The notes under the pieces: model-generated
What the model saw: the letters and a program-made list of their open reading frames with translations, nothing else
Database searches by the model: none
What the model was told of the DNA's origin: nothing
Translations under genes and position numbers: made by a program
Shown: positions 1-6,436 of the stretch, in pieces
Layout of the letters: each line of letters opens with the position of its first letter
How positions within the stretch are numbered: the first letter of the stretch is position 1
Source of the DNA: CALLVY01 sp937899855
GTDB lineage: Bacteria > Bacteroidota > Bacteroidia > Chitinophagales > Saprospiraceae
DNA: 6,436 nucleotides
Reading direction: 5' to 3'
Assembly: GCA_039820405.1 (NCBI GenBank)
Contig: JBCBQC010000173.1
Location: forward strand, 1 to 6,436

Positions 1-345
1 ATAGGCTTCCCTTAGATAGGCTCCACCTAAATGGGCTCTACCTAGATTGGCTCTATTCAAATCAGCTCGCCTCAAATCGGCTTCCCTTAAATCGGCTCCA
101 CTTAAATCGGCTCCACTTAAATCAGCTCCACTTAAATCAGCTCCACTTAAATGGATTCCACTTAAATCAGCTCCACTTAAATGGATTCCACTTAAATCAG
201 CTCCACTTAAATCGGCTTCCCTTAAATCAGCTCCACTTAAATCGGCTCCAATTAGATCGGCTCCAATTAGATCGGCTCTACTTAAATCAACTCTACTTAA
301 ATCGACTCCACTTAAATCAGCTCCACTTAAATCAGCCCCACCTAA
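1..345 (-). repeat. Tandem 15-bp repeat coding for 23 pentapeptides
   Basis: Twenty-three exact 15-base units in register encode L-x-x-A-D type pentapeptides, with no insertion or deletion, and the array continues past the left edge. The commonest unit on the coding strand is TTAAGTGGAGCTGAT (LSGAD). Units are much more alike in the middle (about 61-345) than near the edge, where LNRAN, LGRAH, LGGAY and LREAY appear. Asp is always GAT and Leu is nearly always TTA or CTA, so similarity is at the DNA level and not only in the protein. A 30-base block (151-180) is repeated without change at 181-210 and encodes the LSGAD-LSGIH pair. This points to recent growth by slippage or unequal exchange. 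Confidence 0.95.
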
Positions 346-2724
346 ATCTTTACCCATCATTACCGTACCCGACAATACCAGCTTGGAAAAACACCAATAA
401 GCAATGGTATTCTCCCCTCCCTTTCTCTGTGGCTGTAATTTGGACACCCAGGCCCCAAAGTCATAAGGCGTCGGAAAATCAATTGTTACTCGTCGCCCGC
501 TAATCTTGGTACAAAGGTGCAACATTACCAAGAGCGCTTCCTCCGCATTTCTGGAAAGTCGGTTTTCTTCTTTGTTGCTTTTTCTATCCCCTCTAAAAGG
601 CATCCCCTTTTCCATCACCAGGCTCAATAGGGAGGCTATTTGTGGCTGCAAACCTTCCACGGTGGGTCGGGGCTGCGCCCTCATCTCCGCCTCCAGAAAA
701 CGGAAGAGGTATTCGTCGACCGGACTAGGCCCGGTAGCCGCCAGCCATTTGCCCAGGGCCTCGCTCTTGTCCCAGCCACTATCGAAGTCCTCCCCTTTGG
801 CCGCCAGGTTTTTCCCCACGGTCTTCATCAGTTGGACCAAACGACGGGCCGTTAAATATTCGCCAAAGCTCTTGTGGGTAAATTCAAAGCTGCGGTCCCC
901 TTCCTGGATACTGTGCTGACGAAAGTAAAAAGCGGTTAGCAATCGGATAATCCCAGATTTTGCCCCTTCCTGAAAATTGGCCAACAAACGAGCCAGACCA
1001 CTGTTGCTGATGTGGGCTTCAATCCGCTTTACCGTGGTGGTACGGACATCCCCCCCGTGCCAGGCGGAAAGGGCAATTTCTTCTAGGATCCTAAAAAATT
1101 CCTCCTTTTCGAGTTTCTTATCGATCGCCGAGTGGCGTCTTCCTTCGTAGGCCCGCTCGTAAACGCCCTCGATCAGGTCCTGATAGATGAGATTGAGGCC
1201 AACTCGTTCGGAAAAGTGGAGTTTACCGCGTTTGACACTCAGGGCCACGAGGTAATTGAGCAGGGGCTGGGCCGTAATTTCGTCAATGTTTACGGAGCGG
1301 AGTTCCGAAGGTAATCCCGGATAAGCCAAACCGGCTAGCTTACTGTAATTTTTCCACCACTCATCGCGTTGATCCACGGACAAAATGGGGTGGTCCTCTT
1401 CCTTAAATTGCTCTTTTGTTTCCTCATCGATAAAATAGGGAAGCAGGTGTAGGATTTGCCCCGGTCGGCGAAACTGGCTGGCGTTTCCCTGTACCGTTAC
1501 CTCCCGTCCGCTCAGCAGCACTTTGAGTCTTACCTCATTTTTACGGTTACAAAGCGACTGCTGTCTTTCGATTTCCCGGATAAAGTCCTGGGCCACTTCC
1601 TGGGCAAATTTTCCGCCGCGGGAGAGTTCGTCCAGGCCATCAAAAATGACCAAGAGCTCTTTTTCGCTTGGTAAGGCTTGCAGTGGATTGTAGCTGAGTT
1701 TGATGTCCGCGAATCGTTCGATAAAGGTTCCGATGGCCTGAACCAGGTCCCCCCGAATGTCGATCAAGTGGAGCGGAATGAACAGCAGGCGGCAGCGGCG
1801 CTCCGCCGCCAATTTGGCGGCCCACATCTTGGCAAAGGTCGATTTCCCCGAGCCAGGGCCACCACTCAGTACTTTGATGGCATCCTGATGGTCAGATCGA
1901 GCCAGCCACCGATCGAGGTAGGGCTCCAGCTCAATCGCAACCCTAGACAGTACCTGCCTTACCCCCCTTTCCAAAGCCTCTCCCCCGGAAGCGGACTTGG
2001 GCCGTTCCGTAAAGTAAGCCCTTGGAGGAACGTACACCTCTTGCAAACCAAAGGTCTCGTCAAAGACGGGTTCCTGGGCTTGTTTTTCCAATAAGGTAAA
2101 ATAGTGGTCCCATTCCAATTCCCGTTTGGCCGCTTCGGTAAACGGGGTAGCGACCTTTCCGATGATTGGATCGTAAGCCGAGGGATTGGACTTCCAGGTA
2201 TCGTTGAGGGCCAGCACAAAGTAGCTGGGTAATCGGCGGGTGAGGTTTTCGGCCTCCACCTCCGTGAGTCCAAAGTGGTGGATGGCCTTCTTAAATTGTA
2301 TGCAGTAGGGGTCGAGGAGTTTAATCTGCCGGGGATGGCTAAAGAAATCTTTTTGGATGGAAAATTCTTGGTCCTCCAAAATGGCGTTCAACTGCCCGAG
2401 GAAGTCCACAAAGGCTGGGTTGTCATAAATTTTTTCCCCTTCCACCAGCTTGCTAAACCGGTGCCGGTGCTCTTCCACCAGGTGGTTGGAAGCATTGACC
2501 ATTGCCTCCAAAATCAGCAAATAGGCCAGGCCGTTGGGATCTTCCGCCAACTGGAAAGCATCGCTGATGCCGATGGCTTCCTTGGCCGCACTAAACGGCT
2601 TTCCTCCCCACCCCACAATGGCGGATTTGGCCAGTGCTTGAAATATCTTGGTAAAGTCGGTCTTGACCTTTCGGTTGTACCAGCGGAGGGGCTTTTTGAC
2701 TTCTAGCGCGGTGGTGTCTTTCAT
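1..2724 (-). CDS. NACHT (STAND) NTPase with C-terminal pentapeptide repeats, 3' end outside window
   Basis: The frame is open without a stop for 908 codons from ATG 2724 to the left edge, so the C-terminus is missing. Residues 1-270 form a mostly soluble, probably helical domain I cannot assign. Walker A is GGPGSGKST at 288-296. Walker B is LLVIFDGLDEL at 357-367, with the D-G-L-D-E form typical of NACHT proteins. A sensor-like LLSGREV with R407 follows. The stretch FEFTHKSFGEYLTARRL at 613-629 matches the H-x-S-F-x-E-Y/F signature of the helical region after bacterial NACHT cores. From residue 794 the protein is a run of A-D-L-x-x pentapeptides, expected to fold as a right-handed beta helix. 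Family knowledge: STAND ATPases oligomerise when their C-terminal sensor binds a trigger, and several bacterial NACHT groups defend against phage. No signal peptide or membrane segment is seen, so it should be cytoplasmic. ATG 2724 is preferred; an in-frame GTG lies at 2781 and a stop at 2790. The role in defence is inference. Confidence 0.93.
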   Translation of the reverse strand, partial: MKDTTALEVKKPLRWYNRKVKTDFTKIFQALAKSAIVGWGGKPFSAAKEAIGISDAFQLAEDPNGLAYLLILEAMVNASNHLVEEHRHRFSKLVEGEKIYDNPAFVDFLGQLNAILEDQEFSIQKDFFSHPRQIKLLDPYCIQFKKAIHHFGLTEVEAENLTRRLPSYFVLALNDTWKSNPSAYDPIIGKVATPFTEAAKRELEWDHYFTLLEKQAQEPVFDETFGLQEVYVPPRAYFTERPKSASGGEALERGVRQVLSRVAIELEPYLDRWLARSDHQDAIKVLSGGPGSGKSTFAKMWAAKLAAERRCRLLFIPLHLIDIRGDLVQAIGTFIERFADIKLSYNPLQALPSEKELLVIFDGLDELSRGGKFAQEVAQDFIREIERQQSLCNRKNEVRLKVLLSGREVTVQGNASQFRRPGQILHLLPYFIDEETKEQFKEEDHPILSVDQRDEWWKNYSKLAGLAYPGLPSELRSVNIDEITAQPLLNYLVALSVKRGKLHFSERVGLNLIYQDLIEGVYERAYEGRRHSAIDKKLEKEEFFRILEEIALSAWHGGDVRTTTVKRIEAHISNSGLARLLANFQEGAKSGIIRLLTAFYFRQHSIQEGDRSFEFTHKSFGEYLTARRLVQLMKTVGKNLAAKGEDFDSGWDKSEALGKWLAATGPSPVDEYLFRFLEAEMRAQPRPTVEGLQPQIASLLSLVMEKGMPFRGDRKSNKEENRLSRNAEEALLVMLHLCTKISGRRVTIDFPTPYDFGAWVSKLQPQRKGGENTIAYWCFSKLVLSGTVMMGKDLGGADLSGADLSGVDLSRVDLSRADLIGADLIGADLSGADLREADLSGADLSGIHLSGADLSGIHLSGADLSGADLSGADLSGADLREADLRRADLNRANLGRAHLGGAYLREAY

Positions 2725-2740
2725 AGGGAATGCAGCTTGG

Positions 2741-2762
2741 GTATTTTCAACAAGTAAAATAC
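2741..2762 (-). promoter_or_regulatory. 7-bp hairpin or operator before the NACHT gene
   Basis: GTATTTT at 2741-2747 pairs with AAAATAC at 2756-2762 across an 8-base spacer. The left half is part of the left arm of the larger inverted repeat, so the heptamer occurs three times in the intergenic region (also at 2941-2947). It sits 17 bases upstream of the NACHT ATG and would be in the leader RNA if transcription starts upstream. The stem is AT-rich and weak as RNA; a dimeric repressor site is an equally good reading. Confidence 0.35.
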
Positions 2763-2901
2763 AATAAAAAACAATTCTCACCCTAAGCTATCCGCGGTTT
2801 TTTACGCCCGCCTAACAACAATATCCTTACTCGGCACTGAGCAGCAATTCCAGGCGTATTTTTTTTGTTTTTCAGCGAGAACAACGTATATTTCATATAA
2901 C

Positions 2902-2909
2902 CAAACCTA
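2902..2909 (-). promoter_or_regulatory. Candidate Bacteroidota -7 promoter element for the NACHT gene
   Basis: On the minus strand the bases read TAGGTTTG, an exact match to the Bacteroidota -7 consensus TAnnTTTG. No convincing TTG/TTTG -33 element lies at the usual spacing; the nearest, TTTTTG at 2926-2921, is too close. Transcription would begin near 2895 and give a leader of about 170 bases. A 5-bp AT inverted repeat (2887-2891 / 2895-2899) covers that start. About 0.1 such matches are expected by chance in the two strands of this intergenic region. No matching element was found for the rightward genes. Confidence 0.3.
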
Positions 2910-2953
2910 AACTACTGGTACAAAAACCATTTGAAAACCTAAAATACCCAACC

Positions 2954-5500
2954 TTGGCACCTTCTTTTCGCCCAAAGCTTACCATGCTTTGCCTGTGCTG
3001 CTCGTGCTGTTTACTTCCTTCGGCAGAAGCCGGACTGGAGGCGATGGTAACTCCCGTGAGTAGCCCCCAGGCTGAGGATGGAGCCATCGACCTCACCATT
3101 TCGGGAGGCTTTGCTCCCTTTGAAATCCACTGGCAGGGACCAGCCGGATACTCCAGTACCGATGAAGATTTAAATGGGCTTGCACCGGGTAACTACGCCG
3201 TGACCGTAACGGATGCTTTGTGTGGAGAGGCATACCTACAGGTAACGGTAGCATCTTGCCCAGCCGAGATGATTGCGCGCGTAAAGTCCATCTACCCCTG
3301 CCCCAATCAAAACAATGGCCGCCTGCTCTTTTGGATCAATCGAGAGGGAGTGCTACCCCTCCAGTGGGAGTTGAAAGGCTTGTGGGGAAGCGTAGCCTCG
3401 GGAACCATTAGTGAATACCAGACCATTCTCAGTGACCTCATTATTATTCCATCTCTAGCAGCGGGCATCTACTCCTTTAGTCTAGTCGATGCCCTTGGCT
3501 GTCGGGACGACCGGGAGCTAATCTACCTGGCCTCCAATAGCATTGCACTTGAGGGGACGGTGGAAAGCTCTTGCTCATCCGAGACGGGAAGCATTTACCT
3601 ATCGGTAGATCAGGATAGGGTGAACCCACCCATCCATTACGAATGGAGTGACGGAGCAAGCAGCAAAGACCGATCCGGGCTCTCTGCGGGAGATTACTGC
3701 GTTACCGCTAGCGACTGGTTGGGCTGTACGGCCGAGGCCTGTTTCTCGCTGCTGGTCAATTCCGTCGATGCCAGGATTGCCAGTATCAACAACAACGGTA
3801 TTTGTGGCAGTCGCCAAGCTAGCATCGATTTAGCGGTGGGGACGCCAGGGAATTATACCTACCAGTGGACGGGACCGGGTGGATTTAGCGCCAGCAACCA
3901 AGACATTACCAACCTGGACAATGGACTTTATAACGTTACCGTTTCTGATGCCGGTGCCTGTACCAAGACGCTCAGTACCCGTATTTGTTGTTGTATAAGT
4001 TTTACCGCTCCCGGACAAGAATCCTCTTCTCGTTGCCAGCCAATCAATGCCCCTCCCTTGAGTTTAGCTTTGCAGAGCCTACAACCAATTGATGAAAATA
4101 ATGATCGTGGCTCCATCAATGTGGAAACCGATGGGGGAGTTGGAACGAGTTTGTACTATTCCTGGACGGGCCCCAATGGCTACGAGGCTTACACGCAAGA
4201 CATCAGCCAACTAACGGAAGGGGAATACTGCCTGACCGTAACGGATGGCTGTGAGGAGCAGAGTGATTGTTGGGAAATAGTCGATTGTCGGGAAACGAAT
4301 TGGAATATTGATGCGACGATCAGTGTAGCTTGTACGGGTTACAACGTTGGCAAAATCGAACTCCAAGTAAGTGGTGGGGCGGAGCCTTACCGCTACGAAT
4401 GGAGCAATGGGGCGGGAATGGCTAATCTTTCGAATCTAGGCCCAGGAATGTACTGCGTGACCATCAGTGATGATAATTATTGTACAACGGACCGTTGCTG
4501 GACGGTTTCCTCCGAGGCAGCTACGGAAGCCTGGGAGAGCTGTACTTTCGTCACCAGATGTGGTAGCCAAACCATTGCTCAACAAGAATACCCAGTAGTT
4601 ACGCGCCAACACCCAAGTCGGTGTTATTGGGTACAAGTAGTCTGTACGGGTACCAATACGGTACTCGCTCAATACCAAGCCCCTCACAGCTACGTCTTTG
4701 CCGGAGCTTGTACCTTGGAGCGGTACAACAGCGTAACCGGACAACGGTGTGATGTTTTTCCCGGTGCGTTTAGATCGGAGCGAGTTTCGGGATGCAATTT
4801 CTGTCCCGACGGAGCTTATTGTGGACGACTTGATTATTGCGAATTTAACATTCCTGACGATCAGAACCAGATCGTCCCACTTGGCTACACGGATTTACTA
4901 GAAGTCACCTACTCCGGTGTGCCAGGCTACTTTTGCCAACAGGTCAATTATTGCCCCGGTGATGTGGATGAGTTGTGTAGATGCGATGTTCCAAGTAATA
5001 GGTGTGCCGGACTTCTCCATGCGGAAGGTCCCTATTCGATGAGCGAAGTTTTGAACCTGGCCAATGATCGGGATGCTTTCAAACATTTTCAAGATCATTT
5101 GTTAAACGACGTCACCTTCGATCAAGGTATCGTTCTACCCAACCCTGAATTTGTAATCGATGATCCCCGCAATGGTCTACGCTATCAAAGTAGCGGTATC
5201 ACTGTGGCCATGGGTGACCAGGCCCCCACGACTAGTTCCTCTCCCCTTTTTGCTGGCATCGACATCAATATTGCGCCCAACCCTTCCTACGGACAGTACT
5301 ACATCAAGGTGGACGCCAAAATCGTTGAGCCACTTCGTATTGGGATTTTCGATATACAGGGCCAATTGTTGCGAGAAGTAGTATGGTCTGATTCGGAGGG
5401 TTTGTTAGCGCTTGATCCAGACTTACCAGCGGGGATTTACGTACTGGCGTTCAATGGGGGGAGCTGGCGCGCCCGAAGAAAAATCATTAAACTTAAATAG
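2954..5500 (+). CDS. T9SS-secreted, cysteine-rich SprB-repeat surface protein
   Basis: The 848-residue product begins with a Sec signal peptide: basic residues R6 and K8, a Leu/Cys core at 11-21, and an A-E-A cleavage site after residue 26. About six SprB-type beta-sandwich repeats follow (roughly 33-95, 96-195, 200-270, 272-350, 365-447, 448-525). The signature is SGG...P..Y.W.......L..G.Y.VTVTD; it is clear in repeats 1 and 6 and worn in repeat 2. Residues 530-684 form a separate module with 15 Cys that I do not recognise. After a linker, residues 771-848 are a type A T9SS sorting domain (IAPNPS, then FDIQGQLL, then LPAGIYVLAF, ending RRKIIKLK), removed on export. SprB repeats occur in gliding adhesins and other large exoproteins; adhesion is an inference here. 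The start is TTG 2954. The first ATG (2984, residue 11) would remove both basic residues and leave a poor signal peptide. It leads a tight cluster with two lipoprotein genes. Confidence 0.9.
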   Translation: MAPSFRPKLTMLCLCCSCCLLPSAEAGLEAMVTPVSSPQAEDGAIDLTISGGFAPFEIHWQGPAGYSSTDEDLNGLAPGNYAVTVTDALCGEAYLQVTVASCPAEMIARVKSIYPCPNQNNGRLLFWINREGVLPLQWELKGLWGSVASGTISEYQTILSDLIIIPSLAAGIYSFSLVDALGCRDDRELIYLASNSIALEGTVESSCSSETGSIYLSVDQDRVNPPIHYEWSDGASSKDRSGLSAGDYCVTASDWLGCTAEACFSLLVNSVDARIASINNNGICGSRQASIDLAVGTPGNYTYQWTGPGGFSASNQDITNLDNGLYNVTVSDAGACTKTLSTRICCCISFTAPGQESSSRCQPINAPPLSLALQSLQPIDENNDRGSINVETDGGVGTSLYYSWTGPNGYEAYTQDISQLTEGEYCLTVTDGCEEQSDCWEIVDCRETNWNIDATISVACTGYNVGKIELQVSGGAEPYRYEWSNGAGMANLSNLGPGMYCVTISDDNYCTTDRCWTVSSEAATEAWESCTFVTRCGSQTIAQQEYPVVTRQHPSRCYWVQVVCTGTNTVLAQYQAPHSYVFAGACTLERYNSVTGQRCDVFPGAFRSERVSGCNFCPDGAYCGRLDYCEFNIPDDQNQIVPLGYTDLLEVTYSGVPGYFCQQVNYCPGDVDELCRCDVPSNRCAGLLHAEGPYSMSEVLNLANDRDAFKHFQDHLLNDVTFDQGIVLPNPEFVIDDPRNGLRYQSSGITVAMGDQAPTTSSSPLFAGIDINIAPNPSYGQYYIKVDAKIVEPLRIGIFDIQGQLLREVVWSDSEGLLALDPDLPAGIYVLAFNGGSWRARRKIIKLK

Positions 5501-5501
5501 T

Positions 5502-5975
5502 ATGAGGACTATCCTAAAACGCTTTTTGCTGCTGACTTTGATACTCAGCACTTTCATCTCCTGCAGTGAAGAGGAAGCGTGTACCACCCACCTGGGGCAA
5601 CAGTCATTGATGGGGGTGTGGCAGACCAGCTATTCGGAAACCTGGTACGTAGGGGATTCCGTACTGTTTGCGCGTCCTCTACTAAGTGGGCAAATCACCC
5701 TGCATGCTAATGGAACGGCGAGTATGACGGAGGGGAGTCAAAGTTTTGATGCTTATCATGCGTACTACGAGTCTTCCGCCAAGTTTGGCTTGGTCAAAGA
5801 AAATAAACCCGACGAAATAGGAATTGCACCGCTGGAGAAGAGAAGTAGTCAGTTGTACAATGTCCAGTCCTCATCCGAGGATGAGATCAGGCTAGAATAC
5901 TATCGAATTCTTTCTGGCAGCCCGGGAACTTCCGACGAGCAAGGCATTCTGTACCAATACACTTTTAGAAAATAA
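5502..5975 (+). CDS. Small surface lipoprotein, lipocalin-like start, paralogue of the next gene
   Basis: The 157-residue product has K6/R7, a hydrophobic core at 8-19 and a lipobox ending at C21 (FIS-C). SEEE follows the Cys, which resembles the acidic lipoprotein export signal that sends Bacteroidota lipoproteins to the outer face of the outer membrane. A G38-x-W40 motif (LMGVW) and the mixed beta-strand pattern after it resemble lipocalin-like proteins. Near the end, IRLEYY at 129-134 matches the next protein. The start is ATG 5502, one base after the stop of the SprB-repeat gene. The frame is open further upstream to a TTG at 5412, but that start would bury the signal peptide. No Shine-Dalgarno sequence is present, as usual for the phylum. 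Its position suggests translation with the secreted protein and a possible partner role. The molecular function is unknown. Confidence 0.85.
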   Translation: MRTILKRFLLLTLILSTFISCSEEEACTTHLGQQSLMGVWQTSYSETWYVGDSVLFARPLLSGQITLHANGTASMTEGSQSFDAYHAYYESSAKFGLVKENKPDEIGIAPLEKRSSQLYNVQSSSEDEIRLEYYRILSGSPGTSDEQGILYQYTFRK

Positions 5976-5982
5976 ATCTACC

Positions 5983-6436
5983 ATGCGACTTCTTTTCATT
6001 ATCCCGCTACTCTGCCTTGGTATTTTCTTTCACTCCTGTACCGAAGATGACTGCGCCCCCCCTATGGAGAATCACCAAGAAGTGGTGGAGCGGTTGCTGG
6101 GGAATTGGAACATCTTATTCCACACGACACACCTGGAAAAAGACGGCCCCATCTTTCAGGAGTTTAGTGCCAACTACAACGCTGAGTTCAAGGAGGAGGG
6201 CCAAGGCTTTTTTACAACCAGCATACTTATGGATGATTTGTTGTACAGCTACTACGAGGAGGCCCGTATCCTCGTCCTCCACCGATTCTCCAGCGACGCC
6301 TTACTTTACACCAGCCACAATAGTAAAGCCTATGAAATACTGGAGATGCGCGATGATTTTATTCGCTTACAATACTACGCTGAGTATCAAGATACGCGCG
6401 ACAATGAGGTAGTTGACGTTCGCTACACCGAGGAAT
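5983..6436 (+). CDS. Small surface lipoprotein, lipocalin-like start, cut by right edge
   Basis: Visible are 151 codons from ATG 5983 without a stop; the C-terminus lies outside. R2 and a hydrophobic core at 3-16 lead to a lipobox ending at C19 (FHS-C), followed by TEDD, again like a surface export signal. LLGNW at 38-42 carries the G-x-W motif of lipocalin-like proteins, and IRLQYY stands at 127-132. Over 20 aligned residues before and including this motif (113-132 here, 115-134 in the preceding protein) 8 are identical without a gap, and the distance from G-x-W to the motif is almost the same (87 and 91 residues). I therefore read the two as old tandem duplicates. The gap to the preceding gene is 7 bases with no Shine-Dalgarno sequence, so the three genes probably form one transcript. 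Function and ligand are unknown. Confidence 0.8.
   Translation, partial: MRLLFIIPLLCLGIFFHSCTEDDCAPPMENHQEVVERLLGNWNILFHTTHLEKDGPIFQEFSANYNAEFKEEGQGFFTTSILMDDLLYSYYEEARILVLHRFSSDALLYTSHNSKAYEILEMRDDFIRLQYYAEYQDTRDNEVVDVRYTEE

Larger units (their letters stand above)
2737..2951. repeat. 11-bp perfect inverted repeat bounding the intergenic region
   Basis: TTGGGTATTTT at 2737-2747 is the exact reverse complement of AAAATACCCAA at 2941-2951, with 193 bases between the arms. The match stops at both ends of each arm. The left arm lies 12 bases before the NACHT ATG and the right arm 2 bases before the TTG start of the SprB-repeat gene, so each gene has the same motif in the same orientation just upstream of its start. 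By a rough estimate such a perfect 11-mer pair in a region this size is unlikely by chance (under 1%). It may be paired operators, a shared leader element, or the ends of an invertible segment. No recombinase gene is in view. Confidence 0.6.

Noticed and set aside
1..345. CRISPR-like or satellite array
   Set aside because: The units are 15 bp, contiguous without unique spacers, and stay in frame inside a long coding region.
47..400. Plus-strand frame encoding a Lys/Ser/Pro/Leu repeat protein
   Set aside because: It is the antisense reading of the pentapeptide array of the NACHT gene; its repeats come from the 15-bp units and it has no support of its own.
506..2706. Several plus-strand frames of 60-143 codons (506-919, 1132-1314, 1456-1674, 1678-2094, 2275-2706)
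   Set aside because: All lie opposite the NACHT gene, which has intact motifs through the whole stretch; they are antisense shadows.
2859..2880. Run of eight T as a terminator
   Set aside because: No GC-rich stem precedes it on either strand, and the flanking genes diverge, so no terminator is expected.
2893..3099. Minus-strand 68-codon frame over the start of the SprB-repeat gene
   Set aside because: It overlaps the signal peptide and first repeat of a well-supported gene and shows no domain or signal.
5412..5501. Longer start for the first lipoprotein at TTG 5412
   Set aside because: It overlaps the sorting domain of the preceding gene by 30 codons and would hide the lipoprotein signal that begins at ATG 5502.
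6017..6412. 131-codon plus-strand frame at the right end
   Set aside because: It is a shifted frame of the second lipoprotein gene (5983 to edge), whose own frame has a lipobox and paralogue motifs.

Overview
The window looks like a chromosomal segment of a Bacteroidota bacterium, plausibly of the Saprospiria (Lewinella-like) type. The reasons are a protein built of SprB-type repeats ending in a type A sorting domain for the type IX secretion system (T9SS, a Bacteroidota-specific machine), two lipoproteins with acidic residues after the lipid-anchored Cys, no Shine-Dalgarno sequences before the starts, and base composition near half GC by eye. The genus is a guess.

Left part (1-2724, minus strand): one very long gene, 908 codons visible, running off the left edge. 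I checked every in-frame codon and found no stop from the ATG at 2724 down to base 1. It encodes a STAND/NACHT NTPase with an unassigned N-terminal domain (about 1-270), a NACHT core (Walker A 288-296, Walker B 357-367), the helical region after NACHT, and a C-terminal pentapeptide-repeat solenoid that is still going at the edge. This is the architecture of bacterial NLR-like proteins, several groups of which are anti-phage sensors.

Middle (2725-2953): a 229-bp intergenic region between divergent genes. It is bounded by an 11-bp perfect inverted repeat (2737-2747 / 2941-2951), contains a 7-bp hairpin sharing the same core, and holds one exact match to the Bacteroidota -7 promoter consensus pointing at the NACHT gene. 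This could be a shared operator set or an invertible promoter.

Right part (2954-6436, plus strand): a tight three-gene cluster with gaps of 1 and 7 bp. The first gene encodes an 848-residue secreted, cysteine-rich SprB-repeat protein of the T9SS. It is followed by two related small lipoproteins (157 residues, then at least 151 residues cut by the right edge). The last two are diverged tandem paralogues with a lipocalin-like Gly-x-Trp start. Together they look like a cell-surface protein set, perhaps an adhesin or large exoprotein with accessory surface lipoproteins. No mobile-element, RNA-gene or CRISPR signal was seen.
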